Counted from the first letter of the stretch, positions 7,592 through 17,489 are shown. The stretch is DNA of 64,000 nt from Aquiflexum lacus (GCF_015476655.1 NZ_JABFHF010000002.1:124001-188000), one strand, 5' to 3'. Program-made: numbers and translations. Notes: generated by a model not told the origin, from the letters alone.

Positions 7592-8383
7592 TCAATAAAA
7601 GTTTTTTCTGTCTTTTTTCCAATAATATACAAGACCAGCTCCGATCACCAATCCGCTCAGATGGGCAAAATGCGCTACATTGTCACTGGGGTTATTATTT
7701 AGAATCGCATACAAGGTATAAAGTCCGTAAAATAAGACCAAATATTTGGCTTTCACAGGCATAGGGGGAAATAATAAAAACAATTGGGTATTGGGAAAGA
7801 GCATGCCAAAGGCTATAAGGACTCCAAAAAGAGCACCTGAAGCACCTACCATTGGTATGTTGACCTGAATATCCCTGATACCCATCAGGTTTTCTTTTGC
7901 CCGCTGAATCAATCCGCTGTCCTCAGGATTTCTGCTGTAAGCATCAATAAAATCATAAACTCCTGATTTGAAAAAGTGTTTGTTATCCTTTACAAAATCG
8001 CTGAAGAGATCAGGGCTTGGATTTTCATAAAATGCACTTATTTTGTTATCAAGTTGGTGCATTTTAAAGGAGGTATATCCTGAATATAATAATCCCGAAC
8101 CTACGCCACAGACCATCCAAAGTATCAAAATCTTTTTTGGACCCAGAAATTGTTCCAATAAAGGCCCGAATATAAACAGTCCAAACATATTGCTGAACAA
8201 ATGCCAGAAATCAGCATGCATGAACATATATGTCAGAAACTGGAATGGTAGAAACCTACTGCTATTTACATAATACAATGCAAATATGGACTTCAGCTGA
8301 GGCATCAGAAATGCAGTAATCACATAAACGCCTACTGTGATGAGCAAAAGGTTTTTAACTACAGGTGTTAGATTTCTAAACAT
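7592..8383 (-). CDS. rhomboid family intramembrane serine protease
   Basis: 263-residue rhomboid. Catalytic serine in GASGALFGVL, histidine in AHFAHLSGLV; HLFSNMFGLFIFG gives the HxxxN of helix 2. A soluble insert of about 65 residues (roughly 105-170, with NPSPDLFSDF and YDFIDAYSRNPED) lies between membrane segments, longer than in the simplest rhomboids. It begins three bases after the mutL stop, so it is certainly in the mutL operon, and ends six bases before the second rhomboid. Pairing of two rhomboids with mutL is a recurrent arrangement in Cytophagales by my recollection. Confidence 0.93.
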   Translation of the reverse strand: MFRNLTPVVKNLLLITVGVYVITAFLMPQLKSIFALYYVNSSRFLPFQFLTYMFMHADFWHLFSNMFGLFIFGPLLEQFLGPKKILILWMVCGVGSGLLYSGYTSFKMHQLDNKISAFYENPSPDLFSDFVKDNKHFFKSGVYDFIDAYSRNPEDSGLIQRAKENLMGIRDIQVNIPMVGASGALFGVLIAFGMLFPNTQLFLLFPPMPVKAKYLVLFYGLYTLYAILNNNPSDNVAHFAHLSGLVIGAGLVYYWKKDRKNFY

Positions 8384-8386
8384 ATC

Positions 8387-10258
8387 TTATCTTGTAAAAA
8401 AGCTTTGTATTTGAGGTAAATCCAGTTTGACGAAGGTTTTGTTCCCTGAGAGCCCATAATTAGGGTTTTGACAGGCGAACAACTGCCCAACAATGGTCTC
8501 CATTTCTGCCGATGCTAATATATTCCCTTTTTTTATAGAAGATCTTCTGGCCAAGGAACGTGCCAGATTTTCCCTGTTGTCCAAAGAAAGTTCGGATTTG
8601 AAATGCTTGAATTGATCAATCAGGCCTTCAAATAGCCTTTTTTCATTGGTTACATAGATATCTGCAGGCACACCTTGTATCAATATGGTACTTTTCCCAA
8701 ATTCCTCAATGACAAAGCCCAAACTGTGGAGCTCGTCAATGATATCCATCACCAGTGCAAAGTCAGCCTGTGCCAATTGTATATGTTGTGGGAAGAGACA
8801 TTGCTGAGAAGCACCTGCGGCTTTGGTCAGTTGCTTGGTGTATTTCTCGTAAAGGATCCTTTCATGTGCAGCTTGCTGGTCTATAATGAGTAATCCTGAA
8901 GACATCTGTGCAATAATATAATTGTTTTCTACCTGAAATGTCGCCCCTGAATTTCTTCCCTCATTCAATTTGAATACATCCTCGTTTGCTTTTGAAGGGA
9001 ACGTCAGGACATCATCTTGGTTTTCTAAATCCAAGGATTTAATTTCTTTTGTCATGTTTAGGTTTTCACCACTTTCGAAGAGTTTCTCCCATCCCGAAAC
9101 AGACTGTTTTATGAACGCAGGACTTTGAAAAGTCTTGTATTGATTTTCCGGACCGACTGTGTCAGGTTTATATGCATTTTCTATACTGACTCTTTCGGAC
9201 TGTAACTTATCGCTTTTCCAATTTTCATTGAAGTTGACATCAAGCCCAAAATCCAAAGAAGGAACCACATTATGGGCGCCAAGGGCCTGTTTCACAGCTG
9301 ACCTTACTACCCCATAAACTGTCCTTTCGTCATCAAATTTGATTTCAGTTTTGGTGGGATGGACATTGATGTCAATATGACTTGGATCAATATCCAAAAA
9401 AAGCACATAAAAAGGGTGCATATCAGCGGCCATCAATCCTTCATAGGAATGGACCACTGCATGGTGGAGGTAGTTGTTTTTGATGTATCGGTTATTGACA
9501 AAAAAGAATTGGTCACCACGGGATTTTTTGGAAGATTCCGGTTTCCCGATATATCCCTTAATGTTGAGGTGGGGCGTATCTTCGATACAAGCCACTAAGT
9601 GATTTTGAAAAGATTTCCCAAAAATACCGACAATTCTTTGGCTAAGTTTTCCGGGAGGCAGGTTAAACAGTTCCATGTCATGCTGCATAAATGTAAACCC
9701 AATCTCAGGATAGGAAAGTGCTACTCTTTGAAATTCTTCCACGAGATGTTTCATTTCCACTGCGTTTGATTTCAGAAAATTCCGCCTGGCAGGTACATTG
9801 AAAAACAGATTTTTTACGGCAATGGAAGTGCCATCCTGTGTTGCGATAGGTTCCTGTTTTTTGACTTCCGAATCCTCAATCTGAAGCATGGTGCCAAGTT
9901 CTTCGCCCCGCAATCTGGTTTTCATTTCCACCTGTGCTACAGCAGCGATAGAGGCAAGTGCTTCACCCCTGAATCCGAAAGTACGTATGGCAAACAGATC
10001 TTCTGAAGTCCGAATTTTGGAAGTGGCATGTCTTTCAAAGCTCATTCTGGCATCTGTCAAGGACATACCTTTGCCATTGTCAATGACCTGAATAAGATTT
10101 TTTCCAGCTTCTTTCACCAGCACATTGACCTTGGTTGCACCGGCATCCACGGCATTTTCCATCAGTTCTTTCAATGCTGAAGCAGGTCTCTGAACTACTT
10201 CGCCAGCAGCGATCTGATTGGCAATGGCATCCGGAAGAAGTTGGATAATGTCATTCAT
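8387..10258 (-). CDS. mutL: DNA mismatch repair protein MutL
   Basis: 623 residues. The N-terminal GHKL ATPase is complete: IAAGEVVQRPASALKEL, the ATP-lid DNGKGM, FERHATSKI and TFGFRGEALASIAAV. After a variable linker (about residues 340-430) comes the dimerisation/endonuclease domain with DQQAAHERILYE near residue 462, corresponding to the metal motif DQHA(X)2E(X)4E but with Q in place of H. It acts with MutS in nicking the mismatched strand. Its start overlaps the upstream small membrane protein gene by four bases (ATGA), so translation is coupled. Confidence 0.97.
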   Translation of the reverse strand: MNDIIQLLPDAIANQIAAGEVVQRPASALKELMENAVDAGATKVNVLVKEAGKNLIQVIDNGKGMSLTDARMSFERHATSKIRTSEDLFAIRTFGFRGEALASIAAVAQVEMKTRLRGEELGTMLQIEDSEVKKQEPIATQDGTSIAVKNLFFNVPARRNFLKSNAVEMKHLVEEFQRVALSYPEIGFTFMQHDMELFNLPPGKLSQRIVGIFGKSFQNHLVACIEDTPHLNIKGYIGKPESSKKSRGDQFFFVNNRYIKNNYLHHAVVHSYEGLMAADMHPFYVLFLDIDPSHIDINVHPTKTEIKFDDERTVYGVVRSAVKQALGAHNVVPSLDFGLDVNFNENWKSDKLQSERVSIENAYKPDTVGPENQYKTFQSPAFIKQSVSGWEKLFESGENLNMTKEIKSLDLENQDDVLTFPSKANEDVFKLNEGRNSGATFQVENNYIIAQMSSGLLIIDQQAAHERILYEKYTKQLTKAAGASQQCLFPQHIQLAQADFALVMDIIDELHSLGFVIEEFGKSTILIQGVPADIYVTNEKRLFEGLIDQFKHFKSELSLDNRENLARSLARRSSIKKGNILASAEMETIVGQLFACQNPNYGLSGNKTFVKLDLPQIQSFFTR

Positions 10259-10665
10259 CGGCGACTTTTTCCTTTTAACCTAAAAAATAAATAAACCAAA
10301 CCACCGCCCATAAAAATAAACAACATGGTGTACAGTGCATCAGGCCCTAAGTAAACATATCCAAAGAAGGCTCCCAGAAGCACGATGAAAATCACCAATC
10401 GGATCATTCCTGCGCTTGTAACCATAGAAGCGGTTCTTCCTTTGATAGGACTTCCCTGGGTAAATGATCCTCGAATGGAGGAACCATAATCTCTGTTTAA
10501 CACGTCACTGTCTTCATTTTCCAACGGAAGCTTCCCGTCAGCCTGAAGCTCTCTTTTGATTTTGGCCGTCCGCTGGTTTATTTCTTCTTTTACAGGATCA
10601 TAATACCTGGGCTTGATATCAAACCGCATGGGTTTGGCTGTTCTGAAAATTGAAGGAAATTTCAT
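10255..10665 (-). CDS. conserved hypothetical small membrane protein upstream of mutL
   Basis: 136 residues: a soluble N-terminal half with PRYYDPVKEEINQRTAKIKRE and a charged stretch, then two closely spaced membrane segments (residues about 87-105 and 108-128, MIRLVIFIVLLGAFFGYVY and TMLFIFMGGGLVYLFF) and a basic end. I do not know a family function. It is the first gene of the operon with mutL and two rhomboids, overlapping mutL by four bases. Confidence 0.7.
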   Translation of the reverse strand: MKFPSIFRTAKPMRFDIKPRYYDPVKEEINQRTAKIKRELQADGKLPLENEDSDVLNRDYGSSIRGSFTQGSPIKGRTASMVTSAGMIRLVIFIVLLGAFFGYVYLGPDALYTMLFIFMGGGLVYLFFRLKGKSRR

Positions 10666-10737
10666 TTTGGGAATTTATTCAAATGGATTTGTACAGTATA
10701 ATTTCAAAATCTTTCATCCGCAAATCAAAAATTGATC

Positions 10738-10766
10738 TTTGGGCTTAAATTTTCCGTGTAAGTTTG
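10738..10766 (+). promoter_or_regulatory. promoter of the GH3/serine hydrolase fusion gene
   Basis: TTTG (10738-10741), 17 bases, TAAGTTTG (10759-10766), a full Bacteroidota-type promoter 65 bases before the ATG at 10832. Confidence 0.6.
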
Positions 10767-10831
10767 TACAATTGAGTGTATATTGATACAAAGTTATTTT
10801 AAAATTCAAGCAATAAAAATAAAACAGTGGC

Positions 10832-13800
10832 ATGCGGGTAAAAGTTTGGGGTGTTCTGATTGCATTGTTGGTGATTTTTCAATCAGATGCTGTTTTGGGT
10901 TTGGAAAGATCAGGTTCCAAAGTTCTTAAAGAGGACAAGGATCCTTTTATTTCTTTGGATGAAAACAGGCAGATGGCTTGGGTTGACAGTGTTTTTGAAA
11001 ATCAAAATTTTGAAGATCGACTCGGTCAGCTTTTCATGGTAGCAGCCTATTCCAATAAAGATGAAAGGCACAAACAGGATCTTGCCAGGTTAATATCGCA
11101 GCACAATATTGGGGGACTGATATTTTTTCAAGGTGGTCCAGTGAGACAGGCCAATCTGACTAATTATTTTCAATCTATCAGCAGGGTACCGCTGTTTATT
11201 GCCATGGATGCAGAATGGGGGGTTAGCATGCGGTTGGATTCCGTGATTACTTTTCCAAAAGCCATGACTTTAGGAGCTTTGACAGATGATGACCTCATTT
11301 ATGAGATGGGAAAAGAAATTGCCTATCAGTTCAAAGAACTGGGAATGCACATCAATTTTGCCCCTGTGGTAGATGTAAATTCAAATCCAAACAATCCCGT
11401 GATCGGATACAGGGCATTTGGAGAAGAAAAAAGACTTGTAGCGAGAAAATCAATTGCGTACATGAAGGGACTTCAAGACCATGGGGTAATGGCCAATGCC
11501 AAGCATTTTCCAGGTCATGGGGATACAGAATCTGATTCCCACTATACATTGCCTATTATCAGACACTCCGAAACCAGAATCAAGGATATAGATCTATATC
11601 CTTACCGGGAAATGATCGACAATGACCTGATGAGTGTCATGGTTGCTCATTTGCACATACCAAGCTTGGACAGTGAAAGGAATAAGGCCACCTCACTATC
11701 CAAATATGTGGTCAGTGATCTCCTCAAAAGACAGATGAACTTTGATGGACTGGTATTTACAGATGCCCTGAATATGAAAGGTGTTAGCAGTTATGTCAAG
11801 CCTGGAGAAGTTGAGTTGGCGGCTTTGTTGGCAGGAAATGATGTGTTGGTTTTTTCTCAGGATGTGCCGAAAGCAAAAGCCCTGATACTTCAAGCCATAG
11901 CTGAAGGGAAAATTTCACAAGAAGAGGTGGATGAAAGGATCAGAAAAATCCTTAAAGCCAAATTTTGGGCAGGATTGGGCAGGACAGAAGAAATAGAAAC
12001 CAAAAATCTGGTCAACAGACTCAATGCCCCATCCGCGAAATTGCTTGCTGAAAATTTATATGCAAGTGCCATCACAGTGACTTCCAATAAGGACGATTTT
12101 CTCCCAATCAAACAATTGGATCTCAAGAAAATGGCATCTCTAACTATAGGAGGGAACGGCTTGGAATTTCAAAAAAAGCTTGACAAATATGCCCATTTTG
12201 AACATTTTCAAATCAGCAAGGGACTGGATGCCGGCAGTCTGGATAATATTGAAAAAAAGTTAAAAGATTTTGATACGGTCATCATCGGGGTCATGGGGAT
12301 TTCCAATAGTCCCACTCGGAGTTTTGGTGTCACGATGACAGACTTTAATTTTATCAAAAAACTGGGACAGGAGAAAAATGTGGTTTTAGTAACTTTTGGG
12401 AATGCCTATGCAACCAAATATATACCCGAAATACCACATAATATTTTGGCTTATGAAAACAATTCCTTCACGCAAAGACTCGTGCCTGAAATTATTTTTG
12501 GAGCTAGGGCTGCAAGGGGGATTTTACCGGTATCTATTAATCTTAATTTAAGATCAGGGGCGGGAGGATATCTACCCGGAATAGGCAGATTGGCCTACAG
12601 TATTCCTGAGAGTCAAGGAATGGACAGTAAGGTGTTGGCCAGAATAGATACAGTAATGGATGTAAGCATTAAAAAAAGGGCTTTTCCTGGAGGAGTGGTT
12701 TTGGTTGCCAAAAATGGACAGGTAGTTTTTGAAAAAGCTTATGGACATTATGATTACAAAAAAACCAAAGAAGTAACTACAGAGACAGTCTACGATTTGG
12801 CTTCAATCACCAAAGTGTTGGCCACAACACAGGCTGTTATGTTTTTGGCCAGCCGTGGGGTGATTGATATGGACAAACCCATCGGTAGATATATTCCCGA
12901 ACTGAGGAGTACCAACAAAGGAAATTTAATTTTGAAGGATATCCTTGCCCATGAGGCTGGTTTGTTGGCTTTTATTCCACACTATGCAAAAACGGTGGAA
13001 GCAGGTTCTTGGAAATCTGATTTTTACAGATCCAAAGAGGAGCCAGGTTATTCCTTACCAGTTTCCAATGAAATGTTCGCTGTCAATTCGTTAAGAGATA
13101 GTTTATGGGTCTGGACTGTGAACTCAGACCTCAGAAATCCTAGCCCCGGAAGAAGAAAATATGGCTATGTCTATTCTGACCTCACCATGTATTTGATGCA
13201 GGCTTTGGTAGAAACAATGACGAATCAGCCTATGGATGAATTTTTGGATCAGAATATCTACGCGCCTTTAGGTTTACAGACCATGTCATTTAACCCGATG
13301 AAAAAGTTTACCAAGGACTTGATAGCTCCTACAGAAGATGATATTACATTTAGAAAAAGACTTGTTCAGGGCTATGTCCATGATCCGGGTGCCGCCATGT
13401 ATGGAGGGGTCGCTGGACATGCCGGCTTATTTGGAAAGGCAAATGATCTGGCGGTGATGATGCAGATGATGATCAATGGAGGAAAATATGGAGATGTTCA
13501 TTTTTTAGATGAAAAGACCATTGCTGAATTTACCAAAAGACAATCCATTCAGAGCAGAAGAGGTTGGGGATGGGATAAACCTGAACCTGAAATGGGAAAA
13601 GGAGGTAGCGCAGGTGTATTGGCGCCGAAAAGCACATTTGGACATACAGGTTTTACCGGGACTTGCGTTTGGGCGGACCCTGATAATGACCTGATTTATG
13701 TTTTTCTATCGAACAGGGTTCATCCGAATGCCAATAACACTATTCTACTGAAAGATGGAGTGAGGACCGAAATCCATGATATTATCTACCAAGCCATGAG

Positions 13801-13843
13801 AAGTCCGGCCCAACAAAAAGGATTTTGGAATTTAATGGAATAG
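10832..13843 (+). CDS. fusion of GH3 beta-N-acetylhexosaminidase and class C beta-lactamase-fold serine hydrolase
   Basis: 1003 residues in two enzymes. After a signal peptide (VLIALLVIFQSDAVLG) residues about 60-380 form a NagZ-like glycoside hydrolase 3 domain: MDAEWGVSMR, the KHFPGHGDTESDSHY loop carrying the catalytic histidine, and LVFTDALNMKG with the nucleophile aspartate. Residues about 390-570 are the GH3 C-terminal domain. From about residue 610 a penicillin-binding/beta-lactamase fold follows, with SITK (SxxK), YSD in place of YxN, and HTGFTG. The combination suggests periplasmic trimming of peptidoglycan (sugar and peptide part by one protein); this is inference. Such fusions are known in Bacteroidota. 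Monocistronic with its own promoter. Confidence 0.92.
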   Translation: MRVKVWGVLIALLVIFQSDAVLGLERSGSKVLKEDKDPFISLDENRQMAWVDSVFENQNFEDRLGQLFMVAAYSNKDERHKQDLARLISQHNIGGLIFFQGGPVRQANLTNYFQSISRVPLFIAMDAEWGVSMRLDSVITFPKAMTLGALTDDDLIYEMGKEIAYQFKELGMHINFAPVVDVNSNPNNPVIGYRAFGEEKRLVARKSIAYMKGLQDHGVMANAKHFPGHGDTESDSHYTLPIIRHSETRIKDIDLYPYREMIDNDLMSVMVAHLHIPSLDSERNKATSLSKYVVSDLLKRQMNFDGLVFTDALNMKGVSSYVKPGEVELAALLAGNDVLVFSQDVPKAKALILQAIAEGKISQEEVDERIRKILKAKFWAGLGRTEEIETKNLVNRLNAPSAKLLAENLYASAITVTSNKDDFLPIKQLDLKKMASLTIGGNGLEFQKKLDKYAHFEHFQISKGLDAGSLDNIEKKLKDFDTVIIGVMGISNSPTRSFGVTMTDFNFIKKLGQEKNVVLVTFGNAYATKYIPEIPHNILAYENNSFTQRLVPEIIFGARAARGILPVSINLNLRSGAGGYLPGIGRLAYSIPESQGMDSKVLARIDTVMDVSIKKRAFPGGVVLVAKNGQVVFEKAYGHYDYKKTKEVTTETVYDLASITKVLATTQAVMFLASRGVIDMDKPIGRYIPELRSTNKGNLILKDILAHEAGLLAFIPHYAKTVEAGSWKSDFYRSKEEPGYSLPVSNEMFAVNSLRDSLWVWTVNSDLRNPSPGRRKYGYVYSDLTMYLMQALVETMTNQPMDEFLDQNIYAPLGLQTMSFNPMKKFTKDLIAPTEDDITFRKRLVQGYVHDPGAAMYGGVAGHAGLFGKANDLAVMMQMMINGGKYGDVHFLDEKTIAEFTKRQSIQSRRGWGWDKPEPEMGKGGSAGVLAPKSTFGHTGFTGTCVWADPDNDLIYVFLSNRVHPNANNTILLKDGVRTEIHDIIYQAMRSPAQQKGFWNLME

Positions 13844-13909
13844 ATATTGAACAAAATTACATCATTGCAGTGTTTAGTATCTTGTTGATATATTTTAAAC
13901 ATCATATTC

Positions 13910-15052
13910 ATGAAAATTGGGATCGTTTGTTATCCAACATTTGGTGGAAGCGGGGTTGTAGCTACTGAGTTAGGAAAAGCTTTGGCGAAAGAAGGCCACC
14001 AAATCCACTTCATCACTTACAGTCAACCAACTCGGCTGGATTTTTTCAATCAAAATCTATTCTATCATGAGGTGGATATCAAAAGCTATCCCCTATTTGA
14101 GCACGCTCCATATGAACTGGCGCTAGCGAGCAAAATGGTGAACGTGGTAAAATACGAGTCACTTGATTTGTTGCATGTCCATTATGCCATTCCCCATGCC
14201 TCTGCAGCGTATATGGCAAAGCAGATTTTAAAAGAACAAGGCATATACATCCCGGTCATGACCACACTGCATGGTACCGACATCACATTGGTGGGGAAGG
14301 ATCCAAGTTATGAACCAGTAGTCACCTTTAGCATCAATCAATCTGATGCAGTCACTGCGGTTTCTGAAGATCTTCGTAAATCAACTTTTGAACATTTTGA
14401 TATCAAAAAGCGGATTGAGGTTATTCCCAATTTCATAGACCTGGAAAGATTCAAAAAGCAAAAAAAGGAACATTTCAAATTGGCAATTTGCCCTCATGGA
14501 GAAAAGCTATTGGTACACACCTCCAACTTTAGAAAGGTGAAGAGGGTAGAGGATGTCATCAGGGTTTTCTATGAACTGAGAAAAAAAATCCCAGCAAAAT
14601 TACTGCTTGTTGGAGATGGGCCTGAAAGAGACAAAATGGAGAGATTATGTCGGGAACTGGGCACTTGTGATGACGTTCGTTTTTTAGGTAAGCTTGAGGC
14701 GGTTGAAGAAGTGCTTTCTGTCGCTGATCTTTTTATGATGCCTTCAGAAAAAGAGAGTTTTGGGCTTGCTGCGTTGGAAGCTATGGCTTGTGAGGTGCCT
14801 GTCTTGAGCTCAGATGCAGGTGGAATTCCTGAATTAAATATCGATGGCGTCACAGGCTTTACCTGTACAGTGGGAGATGTGAAAGAAATGACCAAAAGAG
14901 CATTGGAAATTTTGGATGAAAAAAATCTTCCCGGTTTTAAAATCAGGGCTTTGGCAAGGGCAAAGGAATTTGACGTATCTGTTATCTTACCGATGTATGA
15001 GGCATTGTATCATCAAACGATTGAAGAATCAAAGCAATATATTTCTAATTGA
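13910..15052 (+). CDS. bshA: N-acetyl-alpha-D-glucosaminyl L-malate synthase BshA
   Basis: 380-residue GT4 glycosyltransferase that joins N-acetylglucosamine to L-malate, the first step of bacillithiol synthesis. Diagnostic N-terminus IGIVCYPTFGGSGVVATELG, HVHYAIPHA, TTLHGTDITLVG, NFRKVKR and the GT4 EX7E signature in EKESFGLAALE are all present. It begins 66 bases after the fusion gene and might be co-transcribed with it or use its own promoter. A bacillithiol disulfide reductase gene is at 63152, so both synthesis and recycling of this thiol are encoded; bshB and bshC are not in the window. Confidence 0.96.
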   Translation: MKIGIVCYPTFGGSGVVATELGKALAKEGHQIHFITYSQPTRLDFFNQNLFYHEVDIKSYPLFEHAPYELALASKMVNVVKYESLDLLHVHYAIPHASAAYMAKQILKEQGIYIPVMTTLHGTDITLVGKDPSYEPVVTFSINQSDAVTAVSEDLRKSTFEHFDIKKRIEVIPNFIDLERFKKQKKEHFKLAICPHGEKLLVHTSNFRKVKRVEDVIRVFYELRKKIPAKLLLVGDGPERDKMERLCRELGTCDDVRFLGKLEAVEEVLSVADLFMMPSEKESFGLAALEAMACEVPVLSSDAGGIPELNIDGVTGFTCTVGDVKEMTKRALEILDEKNLPGFKIRALARAKEFDVSVILPMYEALYHQTIEESKQYISN

Positions 15053-15205
15053 TGACTAAATCATTGATTGTATGGTGAAGTAAACAGCAATTATTTCCTC
15101 CTTTTATTATAAATTTGAAAAATAGATAGGTTTTAATTCAACCACTGCTTTTGTAAAATATAGACTTTTGTTTAATATTGATTATTAAGTAAAACTAAGA
15201 CGCCA

Positions 15206-15844
15206 ATGACTACCTTAAAGAAAATCGGGAGATTGGACAGGCCGGATAATAACGGAACAGCCCAGATGTTTCAGAATCCTTTAATGGAAAAGCTAACAAG
15301 AACCCACATAAGTATTCCCATCATTATGTATTTTATTGTGGCTTCTGTGTCATTGTACTATGCATATACTGCGACTGAAATCAAGGTATTATATGGCATT
15401 ACAGTATTTATTCTGGGAATATTTGGGTTTACTTTACTAGAGTATGTGATGCATAGGTACTTGTTTCACATGGAGCCTGATACACCAATTAAAGACAAAA
15501 TACAATATTCGGTTCATGGCATCCATCATGATTACCCCAAAGATAAGGATAGATTGACCATGCCCCCATTTGTCAGTATGGCATATGCTGTTATTTTTTA
15601 TGCAGTTTTCACTTTGATCATGGGTGATTATGCACTTTACTTTCTTCCTGGCTTTATGGTTGGGTATTCAGCATACTTAGGTGTACATTTTGTGGTACAT
15701 GCTTATCAGCCTCCCAAAAATTTTCTAAAGGTGCTGTGGGTCAATCATGCCATTCATCATTACAAAGATCCCGATGTAGCATATGGAGTAAGTTCTCCAC
15801 TTTGGGATTATATCTTGGGAACAATGCCCAAAAAAGAAAAATAG
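15206..15844 (+). CDS. fatty acid hydroxylase / sterol desaturase family protein
   Basis: 212-residue membrane di-iron enzyme. Four helices and the full histidine set: HRYLFH, HGIHH, HFVVH and NHAIHH. The layout matches fatty acid 2-hydroxylases of the FA2H/Scs7 type, so hydroxylation of the acyl chain of sphingolipids or sulfonolipids, typical lipids of Cytophagales, is the likely job (inference). It has its own intergenic region after bshA (154 bases) and no downstream partner. A 22-codon frame at 15874-15942 follows but is too short to support. Confidence 0.85.
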   Translation: MTTLKKIGRLDRPDNNGTAQMFQNPLMEKLTRTHISIPIIMYFIVASVSLYYAYTATEIKVLYGITVFILGIFGFTLLEYVMHRYLFHMEPDTPIKDKIQYSVHGIHHDYPKDKDRLTMPPFVSMAYAVIFYAVFTLIMGDYALYFLPGFMVGYSAYLGVHFVVHAYQPPKNFLKVLWVNHAIHHYKDPDVAYGVSSPLWDYILGTMPKKEK

Positions 15845-16009
15845 ACAATTAAATCTGTTATAATATTAAAAAAATGTCCGAAGCAATCCAGGCATTAAAA
15901 TACCATTTTACTGGCCTCATTGCGTACATACACGACAAATAATTTCTAAAACTTCATTTTGAACAAGGGGAATAAATTGTAATGATTTAAATGTCAGCAA
16001 TGCTTTTGT

Positions 16010-16459
16010 TTAAGGTACATTTTCACCTTTTTTTTCTAGGTATCTAAATGTAAATCCTTCTTGGAATTCAACATAACTGAGAGAGTCCTGAATACTTTTA
16101 AAGAAATCCTGAGCGAGATCGATTTTGAAATAAGTTATCGTTTCCAAACTGTCTATGAGGGTGAAATAGTCATCTTCAACAGCTGTCATTTGCCAAACCC
16201 TTTCCATCCCGGCAGCATTACTGACAATGAGAATATTGTCTTGAACAAAATAATCATAACCAATTGGCCCAATACTTTCGTGGTTTAACACGATCAAGGT
16301 GTCATTGATATATAATTCATAATAGGTTGAATCTTGTTCAAACCCATACCAATTCCCAAAAAGTGGATTGTCTTTTTCTTTTTCGCCGCAGGAGATGAGG
16401 ACCAATCCCAAAAGGGCTGTACCCATCAAATTGAAAAAAGGTTGGAAGTTTATTTTCAT
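16010..16459 (-). CDS. hypothetical lipoprotein
   Basis: Small lipoprotein: signal segment NLMGTALLGLVLISCGEKEK with lipobox LISC. The open frame extends to 16483, but ATG 16459 (MKINFQPFF) gives a normal signal length. The mature part (NPLFGNWYGFEQDSTYYELY, IVLNHESIGPIGYDYFV) looks like a small lipocalin-like beta barrel, as many Bacteroidota lipoproteins do; no family was recognised. Divergent from the dehydrogenase at 16551. Confidence 0.65.
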   Translation of the reverse strand: MKINFQPFFNLMGTALLGLVLISCGEKEKDNPLFGNWYGFEQDSTYYELYINDTLIVLNHESIGPIGYDYFVQDNILIVSNAAGMERVWQMTAVEDDYFTLIDSLETITYFKIDLAQDFFKSIQDSLSYVEFQEGFTFRYLEKKGENVP

Positions 16460-16496
16460 AAAGCTTTTACAGCCAAGATACATTTATTTTTAGTTC

Positions 16497-16504
16497 TATA
16501 TTTG
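16497..16504 (+). promoter_or_regulatory. -7 promoter element (TATATTTG)
   Basis: TATATTTG fits the -7 consensus and lies 46 bases before ATG 16551. The -33 box is not clear. Confidence 0.4.
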
Positions 16505-16550
16505 TTGAACATTGAATTTACCTATAATTTAAAAATATACCATCCTTTTT

Positions 16551-17366
16551 ATGACATCTGTTTCAATTATTGGTTTAGGCTGGCTAGGACTACCATTAGC
16601 CAAAGCACTCAAAGAAAAAGGTTTTCAAGTGAAAGGTAGTACCACAAGTCCAGAAAAATTGGATGAATTGAACACCAAAGGAATTTCGACCTATTTGTTA
16701 AAATTGATGCCTCATCCCGAAGGGAAAGGCTTTCAGGAGTTATTTGAGACGGAAATCTTGTTTATAAATATTCCTCCTAGAAGCAGAACAATGCCTGAAA
16801 CTTTCCATCCGGAACAGATCAAATTCATCAAATCCATGGCTATCCAGGCAGGAGTGAAAAAAATAATCTATGTCAGTTCCACTTCAGTTTATCCAGATCT
16901 AAACGGGGAACTCGATGAAACCTTTTCACTGACAAAAAATAACACAGGTAATATTTCGCTCTTTCAGGCTGAAAATATTCTTCTTCATGAACCTGATTTT
17001 GACCTGACCATTATCAGGTTTGGTGGTCTGTTGGGAGTGGATAGAATTCCCGGTAGATATTTTTCCGGTAAAACAAATGTTGTCGGTGACAGCCCCGTCA
17101 ATTATATCCACCGAGATGATGCAGTCGGTATATCATCTTGGGTAATTGAAAATAATCTCTGGAGTCAAATTTACAATGGGGTAGCACCTTATCATCCCAA
17201 ACGTAAATTAGTCTACGAAAAAAATGCTTTGGATTTGGGATTTTCACCGCCCAAAGATTATGCACCCGTTGGCAAAACTGATTGGAAGCAGATTTCTTCA
17301 CAAAAAATACAAGCTACAGGATATAAGTTCCAGATTCCTGATCCTCTTGATTTTTGGTATTCATAG
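16551..17366 (+). CDS. NAD(P)-dependent epimerase/dehydratase-like SDR protein
   Basis: 271 residues, extended short-chain dehydrogenase resembling E. coli YeeZ. Rossmann start SIIGLGWLGLPLAKAL with GxGWLG, then FINIPP, IYVSSTSVYPDLNGELDE (catalytic serine; the usual YxxxK is replaced by a less clear region NISLFQAENIL), RFGGLLG, and VNYIHRDDAVG. Because the tyrosine/lysine pair is not apparent it may bind nucleotide without being a standard dehydrogenase. It is transcribed alone and closed by a strong terminator shared with the next gene. Confidence 0.8.
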   Translation: MTSVSIIGLGWLGLPLAKALKEKGFQVKGSTTSPEKLDELNTKGISTYLLKLMPHPEGKGFQELFETEILFINIPPRSRTMPETFHPEQIKFIKSMAIQAGVKKIIYVSSTSVYPDLNGELDETFSLTKNNTGNISLFQAENILLHEPDFDLTIIRFGGLLGVDRIPGRYFSGKTNVVGDSPVNYIHRDDAVGISSWVIENNLWSQIYNGVAPYHPKRKLVYEKNALDLGFSPPKDYAPVGKTDWKQISSQKIQATGYKFQIPDPLDFWYS

Positions 17367-17391
17367 GAGCTTTTGGATTCAAAATTGAAAA

Positions 17392-17428
17392 AAAATAATA
17401 CCCTTCTTGATTGGAAGGGTATTATTTT
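17392..17428. terminator. bidirectional intrinsic terminator
   Basis: AAAATAATACCCTTC (17392-17406), loop TTGATTG, GAAGGGTATTATTTT (17414-17428): a perfect 15-base stem with A/T tracts on both sides, between two convergent genes. Confidence 0.9.
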
Positions 17429-17489
17429 CTGCAATAAGATATTTGGTTTTTATTTATTGGAAATTACTATGACCAATATTTTAATCGAA

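Noticed and set aside
8600-8800. Loss of MutL endonuclease activity because DQHA reads DQQA
   Set aside because: The remaining metal-site residues are kept and I recall the same Q in other Bacteroidota MutL; not evidence of inactivation.
15874-15942. 22-codon frame after the fatty acid hydroxylase gene (MSEAIQALKYHF...)
   Set aside because: Too short, no family, and no promoter; could be chance.
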